Assembly (NCBI GenBank): GCA_945875845.1 | Contig: CAMCMB010000015.1 | Location: forward strand, 1 to 64,000 | From: Pirellula staleyi DSM 6068 | Lineage (GTDB): Bacteria > Planctomycetota > Planctomycetia > Pirellulales > Pirellulaceae | DNA length: 64,000 nucleotides | Reading direction: 5' to 3' | Program-made: the position numbers and the translations under genes | The notes under the pieces: model-generated | What the model saw: the letters and a program-made list of their open reading frames with translations, nothing else | Databases searched by the model: none | What the model was told of the DNA's origin: nothing | In this document: piece after piece, positions 17,464 through 26,732 of the stretch | Layout of the letters: every line of letters begins with the position of its first letter | Position numbering within the stretch: position 1 is the stretch's first letter

Positions 17464-18222
17464 ATGGCAACCTTTTGGCCAGTCTGGCGAAGCAACGCCT
17501 CAGCAAATCAGGCAGAATACGAAAAAGAGATCGAGCAACTATGTCGAAAAGCTCCGATCCCATCGATATGGCTTTTCGGCAAGACGGGCAGCGGCAAGAG
17601 TTCTATTATTCGCTACTTAACTGGCGCTGAGTCCGCTACCATCGGTGAGGGCTATCGTCCCGAAACAAAGACCTTCAGACGTTTCGACTTCCCTGACTCT
17701 GTGGAACCTTTGTTGTCCTTTATTGATACGCGTGGATTGGGCGAGGCAGCCTACGACCCACAAGTCGATATTGAACGCTTTGAGAACTCGACGCAGCTCA
17801 TGCTGGTTGCGGTATGAGTTACGGATCACTCGTTACACAGCGTCATCGGGCCTCTGCGGAGAATTCGCAAAGCGTCCCCGCATCGCCCAATCGTCCTGGT
17901 GCTGACGTGCTTGCACGAAGCGACTGGCGCCAGTGACCTGACAAGTGGCCCAGATCCCTTTGCAACCCACCCGAAAAGCCACTCGGAAAGTAAATCGGAA
18001 AGCCAATCACGAAAAATCCCTGAAGGTCTACAGACTCTGATCGATGAAAAGACCAAGCAATTCAAGGGTTTGTACGACATCTTTGTTCCCATCGACTTGA
18101 CGCAAAAGGAGGATGGATTTGCGGATCCCGATTTTGGTGGGCTCCGTCTCAAACAGTCCATTCTGGAGTATCTTCCGCATGCCTATCGATTCTCGCATGG
18201 ACGCTTCCCCCGATTTGGTTGA
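17464..18222 (+). pseudogene. P-loop GTPase gene interrupted by an in-frame TGA
   Basis: The first part encodes a small GTPase domain with G1 GKTGSGKSS (near residue 42) and G3 DTRG (near 89), then stops at TGA 17815-17817. The same frame remains open for another 400 bases, continuing directly into sensible sequence (VTDHSLHSVIG..., PIVLVLTCLHEA..., ILEYLPHAYR) to 18222. One substitution (for example CGA to TGA) would explain it, so this reads as a nonsense-disrupted GTPase. Alternatives are a sequencing error or stop-codon readthrough. The end overlaps the next GTPase gene by four bases (TTGA), so the two were probably co-transcribed. The usual G4 (T/NKxD) is not clear. Confidence 0.65.
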
Positions 18223-19628
18223 CGGCTTGGCTGGTCTCGAAATTTTGGGTTGTCCCGAAGTCGCGAAAGCGTGTAGCCAGCGAGCCGATCAAGGTTCCCG
18301 CGTTCTGGACAACTCAAGACGCCGCAGCGATGAAAGTGGTCGAGGAATTTCGAGATGGGGTCGTTGATTTGGATCGACTGTCGATCGCGGATCCAGATCG
18401 CTACTTTCGCGATGCACAAGCGTTGAGTCAGTTATTGGCGGGTCACTACCACCAAGTGACGAGCCCAAATGCACTTAGCCCGCTCACGATAGTTGAGCTC
18501 ATTTCCGTTGTTCATTTGTCCGTAGAAGATCTCGAGGCTTGGGTGTTGCAAAACGTGCCCGGCAGTGATTTGGTCACGGTGGGGCAGATTGAGCAGTTAC
18601 CGGCGGCCTTCAAGGCTCTCGATATTGGTCAAACGATCCTGTTTTTGGTATCCACGATCGCCAACCCAAGCAAACTTTTTTCGTACCCGATATGGCGAAA
18701 GTCGGGAAACGTGACGGTTGCTTTGCAAGAAGGGCTGATCAACGCCTTTTACCAAGTCTATTTGCGGCAAGTCGGTTACTATCTGATCGAAATGTATAGC
18801 GGGCGATTGAAAGGCGGCTCACGTCGCTATCGTCAGCAGTTTGGTCAAATGGCTGCCGCCATGCACACATCGGGTGGTGATGCAAGTCTGTTCGCAGCCC
18901 TCGAAGATGTCAGCACGGTAATTGTGGTCATGGGGCAAGTCAAGGCAGGAAAATCGAGTTTGATCAACGCGTTGATAAAGGATAAAGTCGCAGCCATCAG
19001 CACATTGCCCGAGACTCGCGAAGTGAAACGGTATGACTACCGAATCGAACCATCCGACAACGTCCTCTCGTTGCTCGATACGCCTGGCTACGGGGAAGCA
19101 AACGTGACCGATCGCCAAATGTCGGAGATAAAGTCGGCGTCTCAAATTGCAGACATCATTCTACTTGTCATGGCAGCCAACTTGCCGGCGAGAGACGCGG
19201 ACGTACAGATGGTTCGGGAGTTGACGGCTCATTATCGCCAACACCCTCACCTTAGGCCGCCACCCATCATCGCAGTACTCACTCATATCGATTTGTTGCG
19301 ACCTGTGCGCGAGTGGTCCCCGCCGTACAACTGGCGAAATCCGAAGTCGGCGAAAGGGCAATCGATTGCCAACGCCGTGGCTTATACGAAAGAACTCTTT
19401 GGCGAAGCGGTTGTGGGATGCGCCTGTGTGTACACGGGCGAGACTCATTCGCCGGATTCAAGTGTCCTGGACGAGGTCGTTCCTCAATTGGTCGAACACA
19501 TGAGTCATGGTCATTCTGCCGCGATCCTGAGGGCGTTCTACCAGCAGCTCAGCCGACAACGCTTTCAGCAACTGGCAACGCAGGTGATCGGGTTGTTCAA
19601 ACACATCGGCCAAAGCCTCGTGAAATAG
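18219..19628 (+). CDS. P-loop GTPase, Era/dynamin-like superfamily
   Basis: 469 residues. A GTPase domain occupies about 230-420: G1 GQVKAGKSS (near 239), a Thr-containing switch I (ISTLPETREVKRY), G3 DTPGYGE, G4 THID. About 220 residues precede it, mainly helical, and a ~70-residue C-terminal helical tail follows. The apparent start is a TTG overlapping the stop of the upstream GTPase frame. The first residues (AWLVSKFWVV...) look like the end of a membrane segment, so the true N-terminus may be truncated or lie upstream in a shifted frame. Paired GTPases of this sort are membrane-associated; substrate or process unknown. Confidence 0.75.
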   Translation: MTAWLVSKFWVVPKSRKRVASEPIKVPAFWTTQDAAAMKVVEEFRDGVVDLDRLSIADPDRYFRDAQALSQLLAGHYHQVTSPNALSPLTIVELISVVHLSVEDLEAWVLQNVPGSDLVTVGQIEQLPAAFKALDIGQTILFLVSTIANPSKLFSYPIWRKSGNVTVALQEGLINAFYQVYLRQVGYYLIEMYSGRLKGGSRRYRQQFGQMAAAMHTSGGDASLFAALEDVSTVIVVMGQVKAGKSSLINALIKDKVAAISTLPETREVKRYDYRIEPSDNVLSLLDTPGYGEANVTDRQMSEIKSASQIADIILLVMAANLPARDADVQMVRELTAHYRQHPHLRPPPIIAVLTHIDLLRPVREWSPPYNWRNPKSAKGQSIANAVAYTKELFGEAVVGCACVYTGETHSPDSSVLDEVVPQLVEHMSHGHSAAILRAFYQQLSRQRFQQLATQVIGLFKHIGQSLVK

Positions 19629-19762
19629 AAATGGCATGATAACGTCAATTACATCAACGCTAACAGTAACTGTCTACGTTGGCTCGTTACCAATGGAGCC
19701 CGCTATGGATGCAAACTTAGGTCGGTGGCCTGCAGACGTGTTTTCGATTTGAAATAGTTAGA

Positions 19763-19835
19763 TCTTCCACGCAGAATGGCAAATCGCATGGGACTGTTAA
19801 TCCGTGTGTCGGTGGTTCGAGCTCACCCGGGGGAG
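19763..19835 (+). tRNA. tRNA-Asn(GTT)-like gene, imperfectly folded
   Basis: 73 nt. The T-arm is good (GGTGG, loop TTCGAGC, TCACC), the anticodon loop CTGTTAA places GTT at 19796-19798 at the canonical distance, and the 5' TCTTCCA can pair with 3' CGGGGGA using two G-U pairs and one mismatch. The D-stem has an A-C mismatch and the anticodon stem pairs only at its three inner positions. CCA is not encoded. It is either a divergent tRNA or a tRNA pseudogene. A strong terminator follows at 19879-19908, which supports transcription. Confidence 0.55.
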
Positions 19836-19878
19836 CCTTTCAGAACAGTCTCGAAACTGGTCTGGTTTAGTTAACGCA

Positions 19879-19908
19879 GAAAGCCGAGGTCTCTACCTCG
19901 GCTTTTTT
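19879..19908 (+). terminator. Rho-independent terminator after the tRNA-like gene
   Basis: A perfect 10-bp stem AAGCCGAGGT/ACCTCGGCTT with a four-base CTCT loop, then a run of T. It lies about 45 bases past the tRNA-Asn-like sequence and reads on the plus strand. Confidence 0.9.
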
Positions 19909-20395
19909 CGTTTAAATCCGTGGTTTTCGCGGGTTTCTTGTTAACCGCCGCCCCGAACCGTTCGTCTCTTCCTGCCAGCTCAACGTCCAGGATCGCCCGT
20001 TTCCTGCTCTCCACCCCGTACAGGATAGCCGAATCTCTCGAACTCTCTCGGTTAACGGGGACAAATGGGTTAACAGATACCGGGTAGCGGCGAGACATCT
20101 TGCGCGCTAGTACTAAGAGAGTCTGAGACACCTGGAGATAGGCCTCAAACGGAACTACTAGCGCCACCTGTGTCCCTGCGGTGGCATAGGGCTGTGGAAT
20201 CGGTATGGCTTTCCCCAAGGAGACTCTATGCTCAAACCGAAATGGCGGTGCTCGTGTCGATATTACAAAGAGCCTTAACCCGGCCGAGAGAAAACAAGAG
20301 CCCATCGCAATGGAATTCGGGGCTCCGGCATCCCTTTGGATTGCCTTTTCAAGTCTATCACGGCGTGGTATACATGCCGTCTTGGAGATGCTGAA
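19909..20395. other. Intergenic region without a supportable gene
   Basis: About 490 bp between the tRNA terminator and the small HTH gene. Overlapping open frames on both strands have no recognisable domain, and the longest, on the minus strand, would start inside the HTH gene. I see no repeat or RNA structure I can name here. Confidence 0.5.
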
Positions 20396-20650
20396 ATGAG
20401 GTACGAACGCATGCTGGGAATCGCGGATCGCCACAACAAGCTGGTTCAGTTGATTCGCGAGGGCGAGCACTCATCCTGTGACCTGGCCGCGCAGCTCGGA
20501 GTGTCCGAACAAACGATTTATCGCGACATCGCGTTTCTCAGGCAAAACGGACTGACGATTGAGTCGGAGAAGTGTGCGGCGACTTGGGCGTACCGCATTT
20601 GCGCTGAGCCATTAGAGGTGCCGAGAACAAAAGACACAAAAGCCGATTGA
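20396..20650 (+). CDS. Small DeoR-type helix-turn-helix regulator
   Basis: 84 residues made almost only of a winged HTH of the DeoR/HTH_11 kind: RHNKLVQLIREGEHSS then the recognition-helix segment LAAQLGVSEQTIYRDIAFLR and the wing GLTIESEK. There is no effector domain, so it is probably a DNA-binding-only regulator, possibly of the antiporter gene that starts 30 bases downstream in the same direction. The ATG at 20411 is an alternative start. Confidence 0.75.
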   Translation: MRYERMLGIADRHNKLVQLIREGEHSSCDLAAQLGVSEQTIYRDIAFLRQNGLTIESEKCAATWAYRICAEPLEVPRTKDTKAD

Positions 20651-20679
20651 ACTAACCAAAGAAGTGAGTCAGTGACCAC

Positions 20680-22458
20680 GTGTTTTTAATTGATACTCTG
20701 ATTCTAACCACTGGTATTCTGCTGCTGCTTGGCATTGCATCGAGCAAGATTTCTGCACGGTTAGGGGTGCCTGTCCTGGTGTTGTTCTTGGTGCTGGGCA
20801 TGCTCGCTGGCTCGGAAGGCATCGGCGGACTGCCCTTTGAAAACTACAAGTTAACCCACGCAATTGGTACCGTGGCTCTGGCCATGATTTTGTTTGACGG
20901 AGGACTAAGTACATCCTTGCCCGCGATGCGTTTGGCCTGGAAGCCTTCCGTATTGCTGGCAACCTGGGGTGTGTTGGTCACGGCCGTCATCACGGGGCTA
21001 GCTGCTGCATGGATTCTTCAAATTTCACTTCTGGAAGGGCTATTGCTGGGCAGCATCGTCGGTTCGACCGATGCGTCCGCCGTGTTTTCGGTTCTTCGTT
21101 CGGGGGGCATTGGTCTGCCGAAGCGAATCGCGGCCGTCTTGGAAGTAGAAAGCGCCTCCAATGACCCAATGGCCATCTTTCTGACGGTTGGTTGTATCGA
21201 GGTGTTGCTTGGCAATGTAGCGATCGGCCCGGGACTGCTTGGTTTATTTGCGTCGCAGATGCTGATTGGGGGATTGTGCGGAGTTCTTGGAGGTTATGTG
21301 GCCGGTTGGGTTGTCAACCGGATAGAGTTAGGTGCCGCTGGCATGTACCCGGTCCTAATTAGCGCGTTCGGCTTGTTGACATATGGACTGGCCGCCACGC
21401 TGGGAGGAAGCGGCTTCCTGGCAGTCTACATTGCTGGTGTGATCATCGGTAATCGACCGCTCGTTTTCCAACGCGGTATTCGCCTATATCATGACGCGAT
21501 CGCTTGGCTTTCACAGATTGTCATGTTCGTTGTTCTAGGGCTGTTGTGCTTCCCGAGTCGATTGGTGGACGTGGCTGGCAAGGCTCTCTTGATAAGCGTC
21601 GTATTGATCTTTGTGGCACGTCCCATTGCAGTGCTGCTTTCGGCATGGCCATTCCGATTTACTTGGAAGGAACTCACATTCATTTCCTGGGTAGGGCTCA
21701 AAGGCGCAGTACCCATTACGCTGGCCACCTTTCCTTTGATGCTCGGGACGGCCGAGAAGCCATTGCAAGCGTCTTTGTTGTTTGATGTTGTCTTCTTTAT
21801 CGTCGTGGTTTCAGCAGTGATCCAGGGGTCGAGCTTGACTCCTGTAGCTCGTTGGCTCGGCCTCGAACGGCCCCGCGAGCCAGAGCCCCCTTTGACGTTA
21901 GAAATCTCATCGCTTCGTCATGTCAACGGCGAAATCGTCGATTACGCGATTGGTGACGACTCCCGGGCGGCTGGCCGTAGAGTGAAAGATCTTGCATTAC
22001 CTGAGGGAGCTGTCATTGCCCTGATCTCGCGAGGAGACCAGATAGTCCCACCCCAAGGCAGCACCTATATCCAGCCCAAAGACCACGTGATCCTTGTGCT
22101 GAAACCAGGGATTCAGCCACTCGTCAATCAAGTATTCGGTAGCTGCTCTGACGTGCGGGGTCTGATCCCTATCACTTTGGAGTTTCCATTGCGTGCCTCA
22201 ACTACTGTGAGCGAAATCCGAGAGCTTTATGCAATCGAAATGGACGCTCAGCCTGAGCACTCCCTAGCAGAAGCTATATCGCACCATCTTGGAAATCACC
22301 CACCCGTTGTGGGCAACGCCATCCGTTTCGGCCAGGTGAATTTTCGAGTCCTGCGGCTGTCGAGCGTAGGTAAGATCGAAATGGTCGGCATGTCTCTGCT
22401 TCCTTTGGACAACTTCATCGAGCCATTGGATTCAAGCACAACTTCGATGGAGGCGTAG
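20680..22458 (+). CDS. K+/H+ (or Na+/H+) antiporter of the NhaP2/CvrA type
   Basis: 592 residues. About 12 hydrophobic helices of the monovalent cation:proton antiporter-1 family (residues about 5-385), including FDGGLSTS and the central GSIVGSTDASAVFSVLR and EVESASNDPMAIF motifs with the paired acidic residues used in ion exchange. A TrkA-C/RCK-C-like domain follows (about 415-480: VDYAIGDDSRAAGRRVKDL..LPEGAVIALISRG, GSTYIQPKDHVILVL) and a ~100-residue C-terminal domain, the layout of NhaP2/CvrA. GTG start, 30 bp after the small HTH gene. Role: cytoplasmic K+ or Na+ export in exchange for protons, probably gated by a bound ligand. Confidence 0.9.
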   Translation: MFLIDTLILTTGILLLLGIASSKISARLGVPVLVLFLVLGMLAGSEGIGGLPFENYKLTHAIGTVALAMILFDGGLSTSLPAMRLAWKPSVLLATWGVLVTAVITGLAAAWILQISLLEGLLLGSIVGSTDASAVFSVLRSGGIGLPKRIAAVLEVESASNDPMAIFLTVGCIEVLLGNVAIGPGLLGLFASQMLIGGLCGVLGGYVAGWVVNRIELGAAGMYPVLISAFGLLTYGLAATLGGSGFLAVYIAGVIIGNRPLVFQRGIRLYHDAIAWLSQIVMFVVLGLLCFPSRLVDVAGKALLISVVLIFVARPIAVLLSAWPFRFTWKELTFISWVGLKGAVPITLATFPLMLGTAEKPLQASLLFDVVFFIVVVSAVIQGSSLTPVARWLGLERPREPEPPLTLEISSLRHVNGEIVDYAIGDDSRAAGRRVKDLALPEGAVIALISRGDQIVPPQGSTYIQPKDHVILVLKPGIQPLVNQVFGSCSDVRGLIPITLEFPLRASTTVSEIRELYAIEMDAQPEHSLAEAISHHLGNHPPVVGNAIRFGQVNFRVLRLSSVGKIEMVGMSLLPLDNFIEPLDSSTTSMEA

Positions 22459-22615
22459 ACGTATTCAAAAGAATTTGCACCGAGGAAGACCTGGTAAGCC
22501 GTGGGGACCTTGGCGTGCAGAAGATGCTCAAGGGCGATTACTATGGCAGGGATCGCGAGACAAAGATAGACTTGACACGTCAAACTACTGCAATCCCGCT
22601 ACGTCGAGGGGGCGT

Positions 22616-22903
22616 ATGAACACTCAGAACAACCTAACAAGATCCTGCGATCAGGTGGCCTCAAATGGCTTTGGTGGTACTAGAAAAACCGCGATGGTGC
22701 CTGAACATCAGTTAGCCAGAACGAACCGCAAAACGATTTATGGTATTGCCATGGTTTTGGTTTCGCTCTTTAAGTTTTCAATCACCTTGATTATGGGTTT
22801 AACTCCGGAGCCAATGAACGCAACCATTACATTTCTTTTCGGATGTTTGGGAGCTGCCTTGATTGTTGCGGGACAATTGGGCGAGCGGAATAGTAATCGG
22901 TAA
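22616..22903 (+). CDS. Small two-helix membrane protein
   Basis: 95 residues. A ~40-residue polar N-terminus precedes two hydrophobic segments (about 44-61 and 68-86). The start at 22616 has GAGGGGG a few bases upstream. No family recognised. It sits between an antiporter and a Mg2+-transporter-like gene on the same strand and may be a helper of either. Modest confidence that it is expressed. Confidence 0.55.
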   Translation: MNTQNNLTRSCDQVASNGFGGTRKTAMVPEHQLARTNRKTIYGIAMVLVSLFKFSITLIMGLTPEPMNATITFLFGCLGAALIVAGQLGERNSNR

Positions 22904-22942
22904 CGTTGGACTAAGAACCAGTCACAGGATCGGAGTTGTGGA

Positions 22943-23935
22943 TTGCGAGCCGCCCCTGAAAAGCACTCACTAGATGATCTAGTTATCAACCATATGCGAA
23001 CGGACCTTCCTCGACTCCATGTGGAGCAGACGGTCGGGGAGGCGCTTCTTTCTATCCGCGAGAAGCCGCCCGAAAGTCGCATCATCTATTTTTACGTCGT
23101 GGACGATCAAAACAAGCTGAAGGGTGTCGTTCCAACGCGGCGCATGTTGCTGAATGCTCCTGAGAAGCCACTCAAAGAGATCATGGTCGCTGATGTCCTG
23201 ACCATATCAAACACCGCGACTGTCCTTGAAGCATGTGAATACTTTGTGCTCCACCGACTTCTCGCATTTCCAATTGTCGATGCGGATTTTCGACTTATTG
23301 GAGTGGTCGACATCGAGCTCTATACGGAGGAACTGAGTGACTTCGATCGACGTGAGGGGAACGACGAATTGTTCCAGCTCATCGGTGTACACCTCGATGC
23401 CGTGAAGCAAACATCACCTGCTGTCGCTTTCGGTAATCGCTTTCCATGGCTTCTCGCGAACATCGCGGGGGGACTTATGGCTGCGTTTCTTACCGGCGTG
23501 TTTGAAGCGGAATTGCAGAAGGCAGTTGCGCTCGCTTTGTTTATCCCCGTCGTGCTTGCACTGGCAGAGAGCGTGAGCATTCAGTCGGTGAGTTTGGCGC
23601 TTCGAGTGTTGAGTGGAAAGCAGCCAACCGTCGCGGAGATTCTCAAGAAGCTTCGACAGGAGGTTGTCACAGGGCTTTTTCTCGGCGTTGCAAGCGGAAT
23701 AGCTGTGGCCGCAGTCGCGTTGATTTGGCTCGGGCAGGTGCGAGTGACTTTGTGCATACTCGGTGGAATTGCTGGAAGCGTAACGTGCGCATCGGTTATC
23801 GGAATGACGATGCCAAACCTGGTGCGGCTCTTCAATCGCGAACCACAAGTTGCTGCTGGCCCAGTCGCGCTAGCCTGCACGGACATGGTTACTTTGCTGA
23901 TCTATTTCACCCTGGCCCGCATTCTACTGGCTTAG
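22943..23935 (+). CDS. MgtE-like divalent cation transporter with CBS pair
   Basis: 330 residues. Residues about 15-130 form a CBS domain pair (VVDDQNKLKGVVPTRRML; FPIVDADFRLIGVVDI). Residues about 165-330 hold five hydrophobic helices of the MgtE transporter domain, including ALALFIPVVLALAES and QSVSLALRVL. Compared with canonical MgtE (~450 aa) the N-terminal helical Mg2+-sensing domain is missing. Family function is Mg2+ (or Co2+) uptake gated by Mg2+ in the CBS pair. The TTG at 22943 has GGAG upstream; the ATG at 22994 is an alternative but would cut into the first CBS. Confidence 0.85.
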   Translation: MRAAPEKHSLDDLVINHMRTDLPRLHVEQTVGEALLSIREKPPESRIIYFYVVDDQNKLKGVVPTRRMLLNAPEKPLKEIMVADVLTISNTATVLEACEYFVLHRLLAFPIVDADFRLIGVVDIELYTEELSDFDRREGNDELFQLIGVHLDAVKQTSPAVAFGNRFPWLLANIAGGLMAAFLTGVFEAELQKAVALALFIPVVLALAESVSIQSVSLALRVLSGKQPTVAEILKKLRQEVVTGLFLGVASGIAVAAVALIWLGQVRVTLCILGGIAGSVTCASVIGMTMPNLVRLFNREPQVAAGPVALACTDMVTLLIYFTLARILLA

Positions 23936-23971
23936 ACTGCCACGCACCGGCTGCGGTAAGCTGGACTCTCA

Positions 23972-24322
23972 CTACGACTTTTTGTGGTGTTCCTGCGCAA
24001 GACGCTTAATGTGTTCCGTGAGTCCAACCGCTTTGTCAACCGGCAACTGTAGTGCAATACCGGTCCCCAGCGTTTCATCAAGTTGGCCTGCTTCTTCGGC
24101 GACCTCCAAGATCATGTCCGACTTCTTGGCGTCTACCAACACAAGTACGATGCTTCTTTGCTCGAAGAGCGTCAAGCCAAGAAAGGTTTTACTTGGTGAG
24201 AGCCCCAGTCCTCGAGCGTTGCTTAATATCGTCGCCCCTGTCGCACCAGCCGTCAAAACTGCATCAAGGACTTTATCGACTCGATCCGTCTCCACCACGA
24301 CCAATAATAATTTGAATTCCAT
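23972..24322 (-). CDS. PII-like (GlnB/GlnK-fold) small signalling protein
   Basis: 116 residues with the ferredoxin-like PII fold pattern: MEFKLLLVVVETDRVDKVLDAVLTAGATGATIL at the N-terminus (beta-alpha with the family's KVL-A--AGA-GATI), a short central segment and a second beta-alpha-beta (RSIVLVLVDAKKSDMILEVAEEAG). The T-loop region is much shorter than in GlnB and the uridylylated Tyr is not evident, so it is a divergent PII-like protein, not a classic nitrogen regulator. It is convergent with the MgtE-like transporter. PII-like proteins near transporters often gate them, so control of a neighbour is plausible. RBS AAAGGTG precedes the ATG. Confidence 0.78.
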   Translation of the reverse strand: MEFKLLLVVVETDRVDKVLDAVLTAGATGATILSNARGLGLSPSKTFLGLTLFEQRSIVLVLVDAKKSDMILEVAEEAGQLDETLGTGIALQLPVDKAVGLTEHIKRLAQEHHKKS

Positions 24323-24529
24323 TTGAAGTCACCTTTTCTATCTCAAGGCCTAGTGGCATGACTAGCTGCTTGTTAATGCGAATTGATGCGTATGCAGCGA
24401 TTGCCTTTGCTGCTCAGTTCCCGCCATCACTTTAGCATAATGGAGTCTTGTGGTGCAACTTCGCGGGTGCCCTGTGGCGTACGGAGTGGTAGAATGCTCG
24501 CACCCCAATTACCCGAGGAGATTAGCCCA

Positions 24530-25498
24530 ATGAATCAGGATTCAAGCACGACGATTACCAGCATCTGCTTTCTGCGATCGATCGGGACTGACGACTCGAC
24601 GGCATTCGAGCAAGCGATCCGGGTATGCCAAAAGTCTGGGGCCACATTGACCATAGTGAGCGTGGTCGACGAAGTGCCGGCAGGATTATTCCAATTGTTG
24701 GCAGCACAAATCTCCTCAGCAGAAACTATCTCCGGCGAAGCGGATGAACGCAACGAATGCGAACGACTTCAGAGCTTAGCCGATTCGCAAGGCGTGAAGG
24801 CTGCCTCGGTCATACTTCGAGGCAATAGGTTCCTTGAGGTTAGTAAACAAGTGCAAAATCATAAGCACGATATCCTGATCAAATCTCCTGAGCCAAGCAA
24901 TGGAATCCAGAGCGTACTTCTTGGTCATATAGATCGTCAGCTGATACGAAAATGTCCATGCACAGTGTTGATTCAAAAGCCAATGCATCGCGTATACAGC
25001 CGCCGTGTTGTAGCGGCTGTTGATCCAGCGCCGTTCCTGGAGGAAAGCGAGATCGATCCAGTGCGGCATGCATTGAATATCGCCATTATGAACTTTGCAT
25101 CCTCACTTGCTGCTGTTGAAGATGCCGAACTACATGTGGTTCATGTATGGTCCTTCTACATTGAATCAGCGCTGAGATGGCGAGCCGGTTTGAGCGACGA
25201 TGCGATTGCTGAAGTTGGGATAAGCATGCGATCAAAACACGAGGCAGCACTTGATCAACTTGTGATGCCGTACATGGATCAAGTTGCAAGAGTCCATCTC
25301 TTAAAAGGCCACGCTGGAGAAGAACTCGCACGGTTCACTGCTTCGGAGGCGGTCGACTTGCTTGTCATGGGGACGATGTGCCGAACCGGCATTGAAGGAT
25401 TCCTGATCGGGAACACAGCGGAAACAGTGCTGGACCACGCGAACTGTTCGATTGCAGCCCTAAAACCAAGCGGGTTCGTATCTCCTGTTAGACCTTAA
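24530..25498 (+). CDS. Universal stress protein, two UspA domains
   Basis: 322 residues holding two tandem UspA domains, cytoplasmic. The first (about 8-150) is weakly conserved in its nucleotide loop. The second (about 160-315) has the alpha/beta pattern ending in the ATP-binding-type motif LLVMGTMCRTGIEGFLIGNTAE...VLDHANCSIAALKP, matching G-2x-G-9x-G(S/T). The start at 24530 is chosen because GAGGAG precedes it and the first beta strand follows; the frame is open further up. It neighbours ion-transport genes, consistent with a stress-response cluster. Function: ATP-binding stress modulator; exact partner unknown. Confidence 0.88.
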   Translation: MNQDSSTTITSICFLRSIGTDDSTAFEQAIRVCQKSGATLTIVSVVDEVPAGLFQLLAAQISSAETISGEADERNECERLQSLADSQGVKAASVILRGNRFLEVSKQVQNHKHDILIKSPEPSNGIQSVLLGHIDRQLIRKCPCTVLIQKPMHRVYSRRVVAAVDPAPFLEESEIDPVRHALNIAIMNFASSLAAVEDAELHVVHVWSFYIESALRWRAGLSDDAIAEVGISMRSKHEAALDQLVMPYMDQVARVHLLKGHAGEELARFTASEAVDLLVMGTMCRTGIEGFLIGNTAETVLDHANCSIAALKPSGFVSPVRP

Positions 25499-25601
25499 CG
25501 ATTCTTATGAATTCCATTAAATTGTTCTCCCTTGACTATTGAGTGAAATTACCCTGAAATCTGCGAACAGGAACCGAGGTTCCAATTAAGGAGACGCGAC
25601 A

Positions 25602-25925
25602 ATGCAACAGCATGATAGTCATCGAGATTGCGCGACGGATATCGGTGCTATGGTTGAGTCAATAAACATTGTTGATAACTGTGATGACGCTACCGTTGCG
25701 CGTTTGGTTTTCGAGATTGGATCGATTGCAAACCAGATGTTCTCGACTGTGGGAGCGCCAGAGGACTATTTTGTTAAGACACTTAACGGACGATTCCGGC
25801 AACAGATTCTAGAACGCATTCTTTTTGTAGCCATGAAACGGATCGCACCAACGCTTCAAGTCGGTTGTGATTTTTCTGAAGAGTTTCGAGAAGCAAACGT
25901 CGTGCTTGAACGTGCCCCCGCATGA
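25602..25925 (+). CDS. Hypothetical 107-aa protein
   Basis: No family recognised. A very good ribosome binding site (AAGGAG, 8 bases before the ATG) supports translation. The product is acidic and mainly helical by composition, with no signal peptide or membrane segment. It follows the universal stress gene by 100 bp on the same strand and is the last host-like gene before the phage-like element. Confidence 0.65.
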   Translation: MQQHDSHRDCATDIGAMVESINIVDNCDDATVARLVFEIGSIANQMFSTVGAPEDYFVKTLNGRFRQQILERILFVAMKRIAPTLQVGCDFSEEFREANVVLERAPA

Positions 25926-26327
25926 GCCGAGTACTGTAACCGAAGACTCTACGTGATTTGCAGCCGATTTGGCCACTGGTCAATCGGCGAAGCCATAGCA
26001 TTGGGCATCTCGATCTAATTGAATGGTTACAAGCCCCTATTACCTTTCATCGATTTTTGCCGAAGTTTGTTCGAACTGCCTCTCCCGCTGACGAAGACAT
26101 GCCGAACGATCCTGCGTCGGTTCGCTTTCGATCGATCGCCGACATCCTGTTCTGGTGTAACCACTTCCGTGTAGCTGCAAATAGTGATCGGGATAATGAA
26201 CCCTAGCAAACTTCCAATGCGGACGAACCAGTTTTGGGCTATTCGCAACTCTTTAACCGAGCCATTCGATTGTCGGCGACCTTGCAACTCAATCTCTTGA
26301 ACGCTGCAATCTCTACGTTGCTGACGA
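25926..26327. other. Gap at the left edge of the phage-like element
   Basis: About 400 bp with only weak overlapping open frames, none with a domain or RBS I would defend. If the element at 26.3-48.3 kb is integrated, one attachment site should lie here or in the host side of this gap; no clear repeated core could be matched to the right side by eye. Confidence 0.4.
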
Positions 26328-26732
26328 CTAACCTTCCGAAGTTCTTTTGACAAGTCTCTTCCACGCTTGTCGCTGTTTCTCCCAGTTCGGCATGATCGCA
26401 ATTGTTCGCACTTCTCGTTCGCGGAATCGTGGGACGGGGTCGGTTGTGGGTTCGAGGTCGAGGATCGCTTGCTGGATGTCGGGGGCGAGATTGGCCAGGT
26501 TGATGATCTGCGTTACGCGGGCGCGGGTGATGCCGGCGACACGGGCGATCTCGGCTTGGTCTTTGACTTGGCCGGTGGCGAGTAAATGTTCCAGTCGAAT
26601 GGCCAACGCCATAAGCTTGGTGATGTGAGGAAGCTTGGCCGGCGCACTTGGCATCTTGGGCTTGGGGACACCGACGCGTTTTCGACCATGCGAGGAAGCG
26701 CTGGTTTCAAACTTGGCTTTCATGTGGCTCAT
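26328..26732 (-). CDS. HTH protein of the recombinase cassette (KorB/ParB-like HTH)
   Basis: 134 residues. A Lys/Pro-rich N-terminus, then a helix-turn-helix like those of KorB/ParB proteins: AIRLEHLLATGQVKDQAEIARVAGITRARVTQIINLANL (about 48-86), then a short basic C-terminal tail. The start overlaps the stop of the serine recombinase gene by four bases (ATGA), so it is translationally coupled and last in the minus-strand operon. Likely a DNA-binding accessory or regulator of recombination; in similar cassettes this gene follows the recombinase. Confidence 0.75.
   Translation of the reverse strand: MSHMKAKFETSASSHGRKRVGVPKPKMPSAPAKLPHITKLMALAIRLEHLLATGQVKDQAEIARVAGITRARVTQIINLANLAPDIQQAILDLEPTTDPVPRFREREVRTIAIMPNWEKQRQAWKRLVKRTSEG

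Noticed and set aside
19871-20470. 199-codon minus-strand frame
   Set aside because: It spans the terminator hairpin and the HTH gene and has no recognisable features.
26027-26401. 124-codon minus-strand frame at the element's left edge
   Set aside because: No RBS or domain, and it overlaps the HTH gene.
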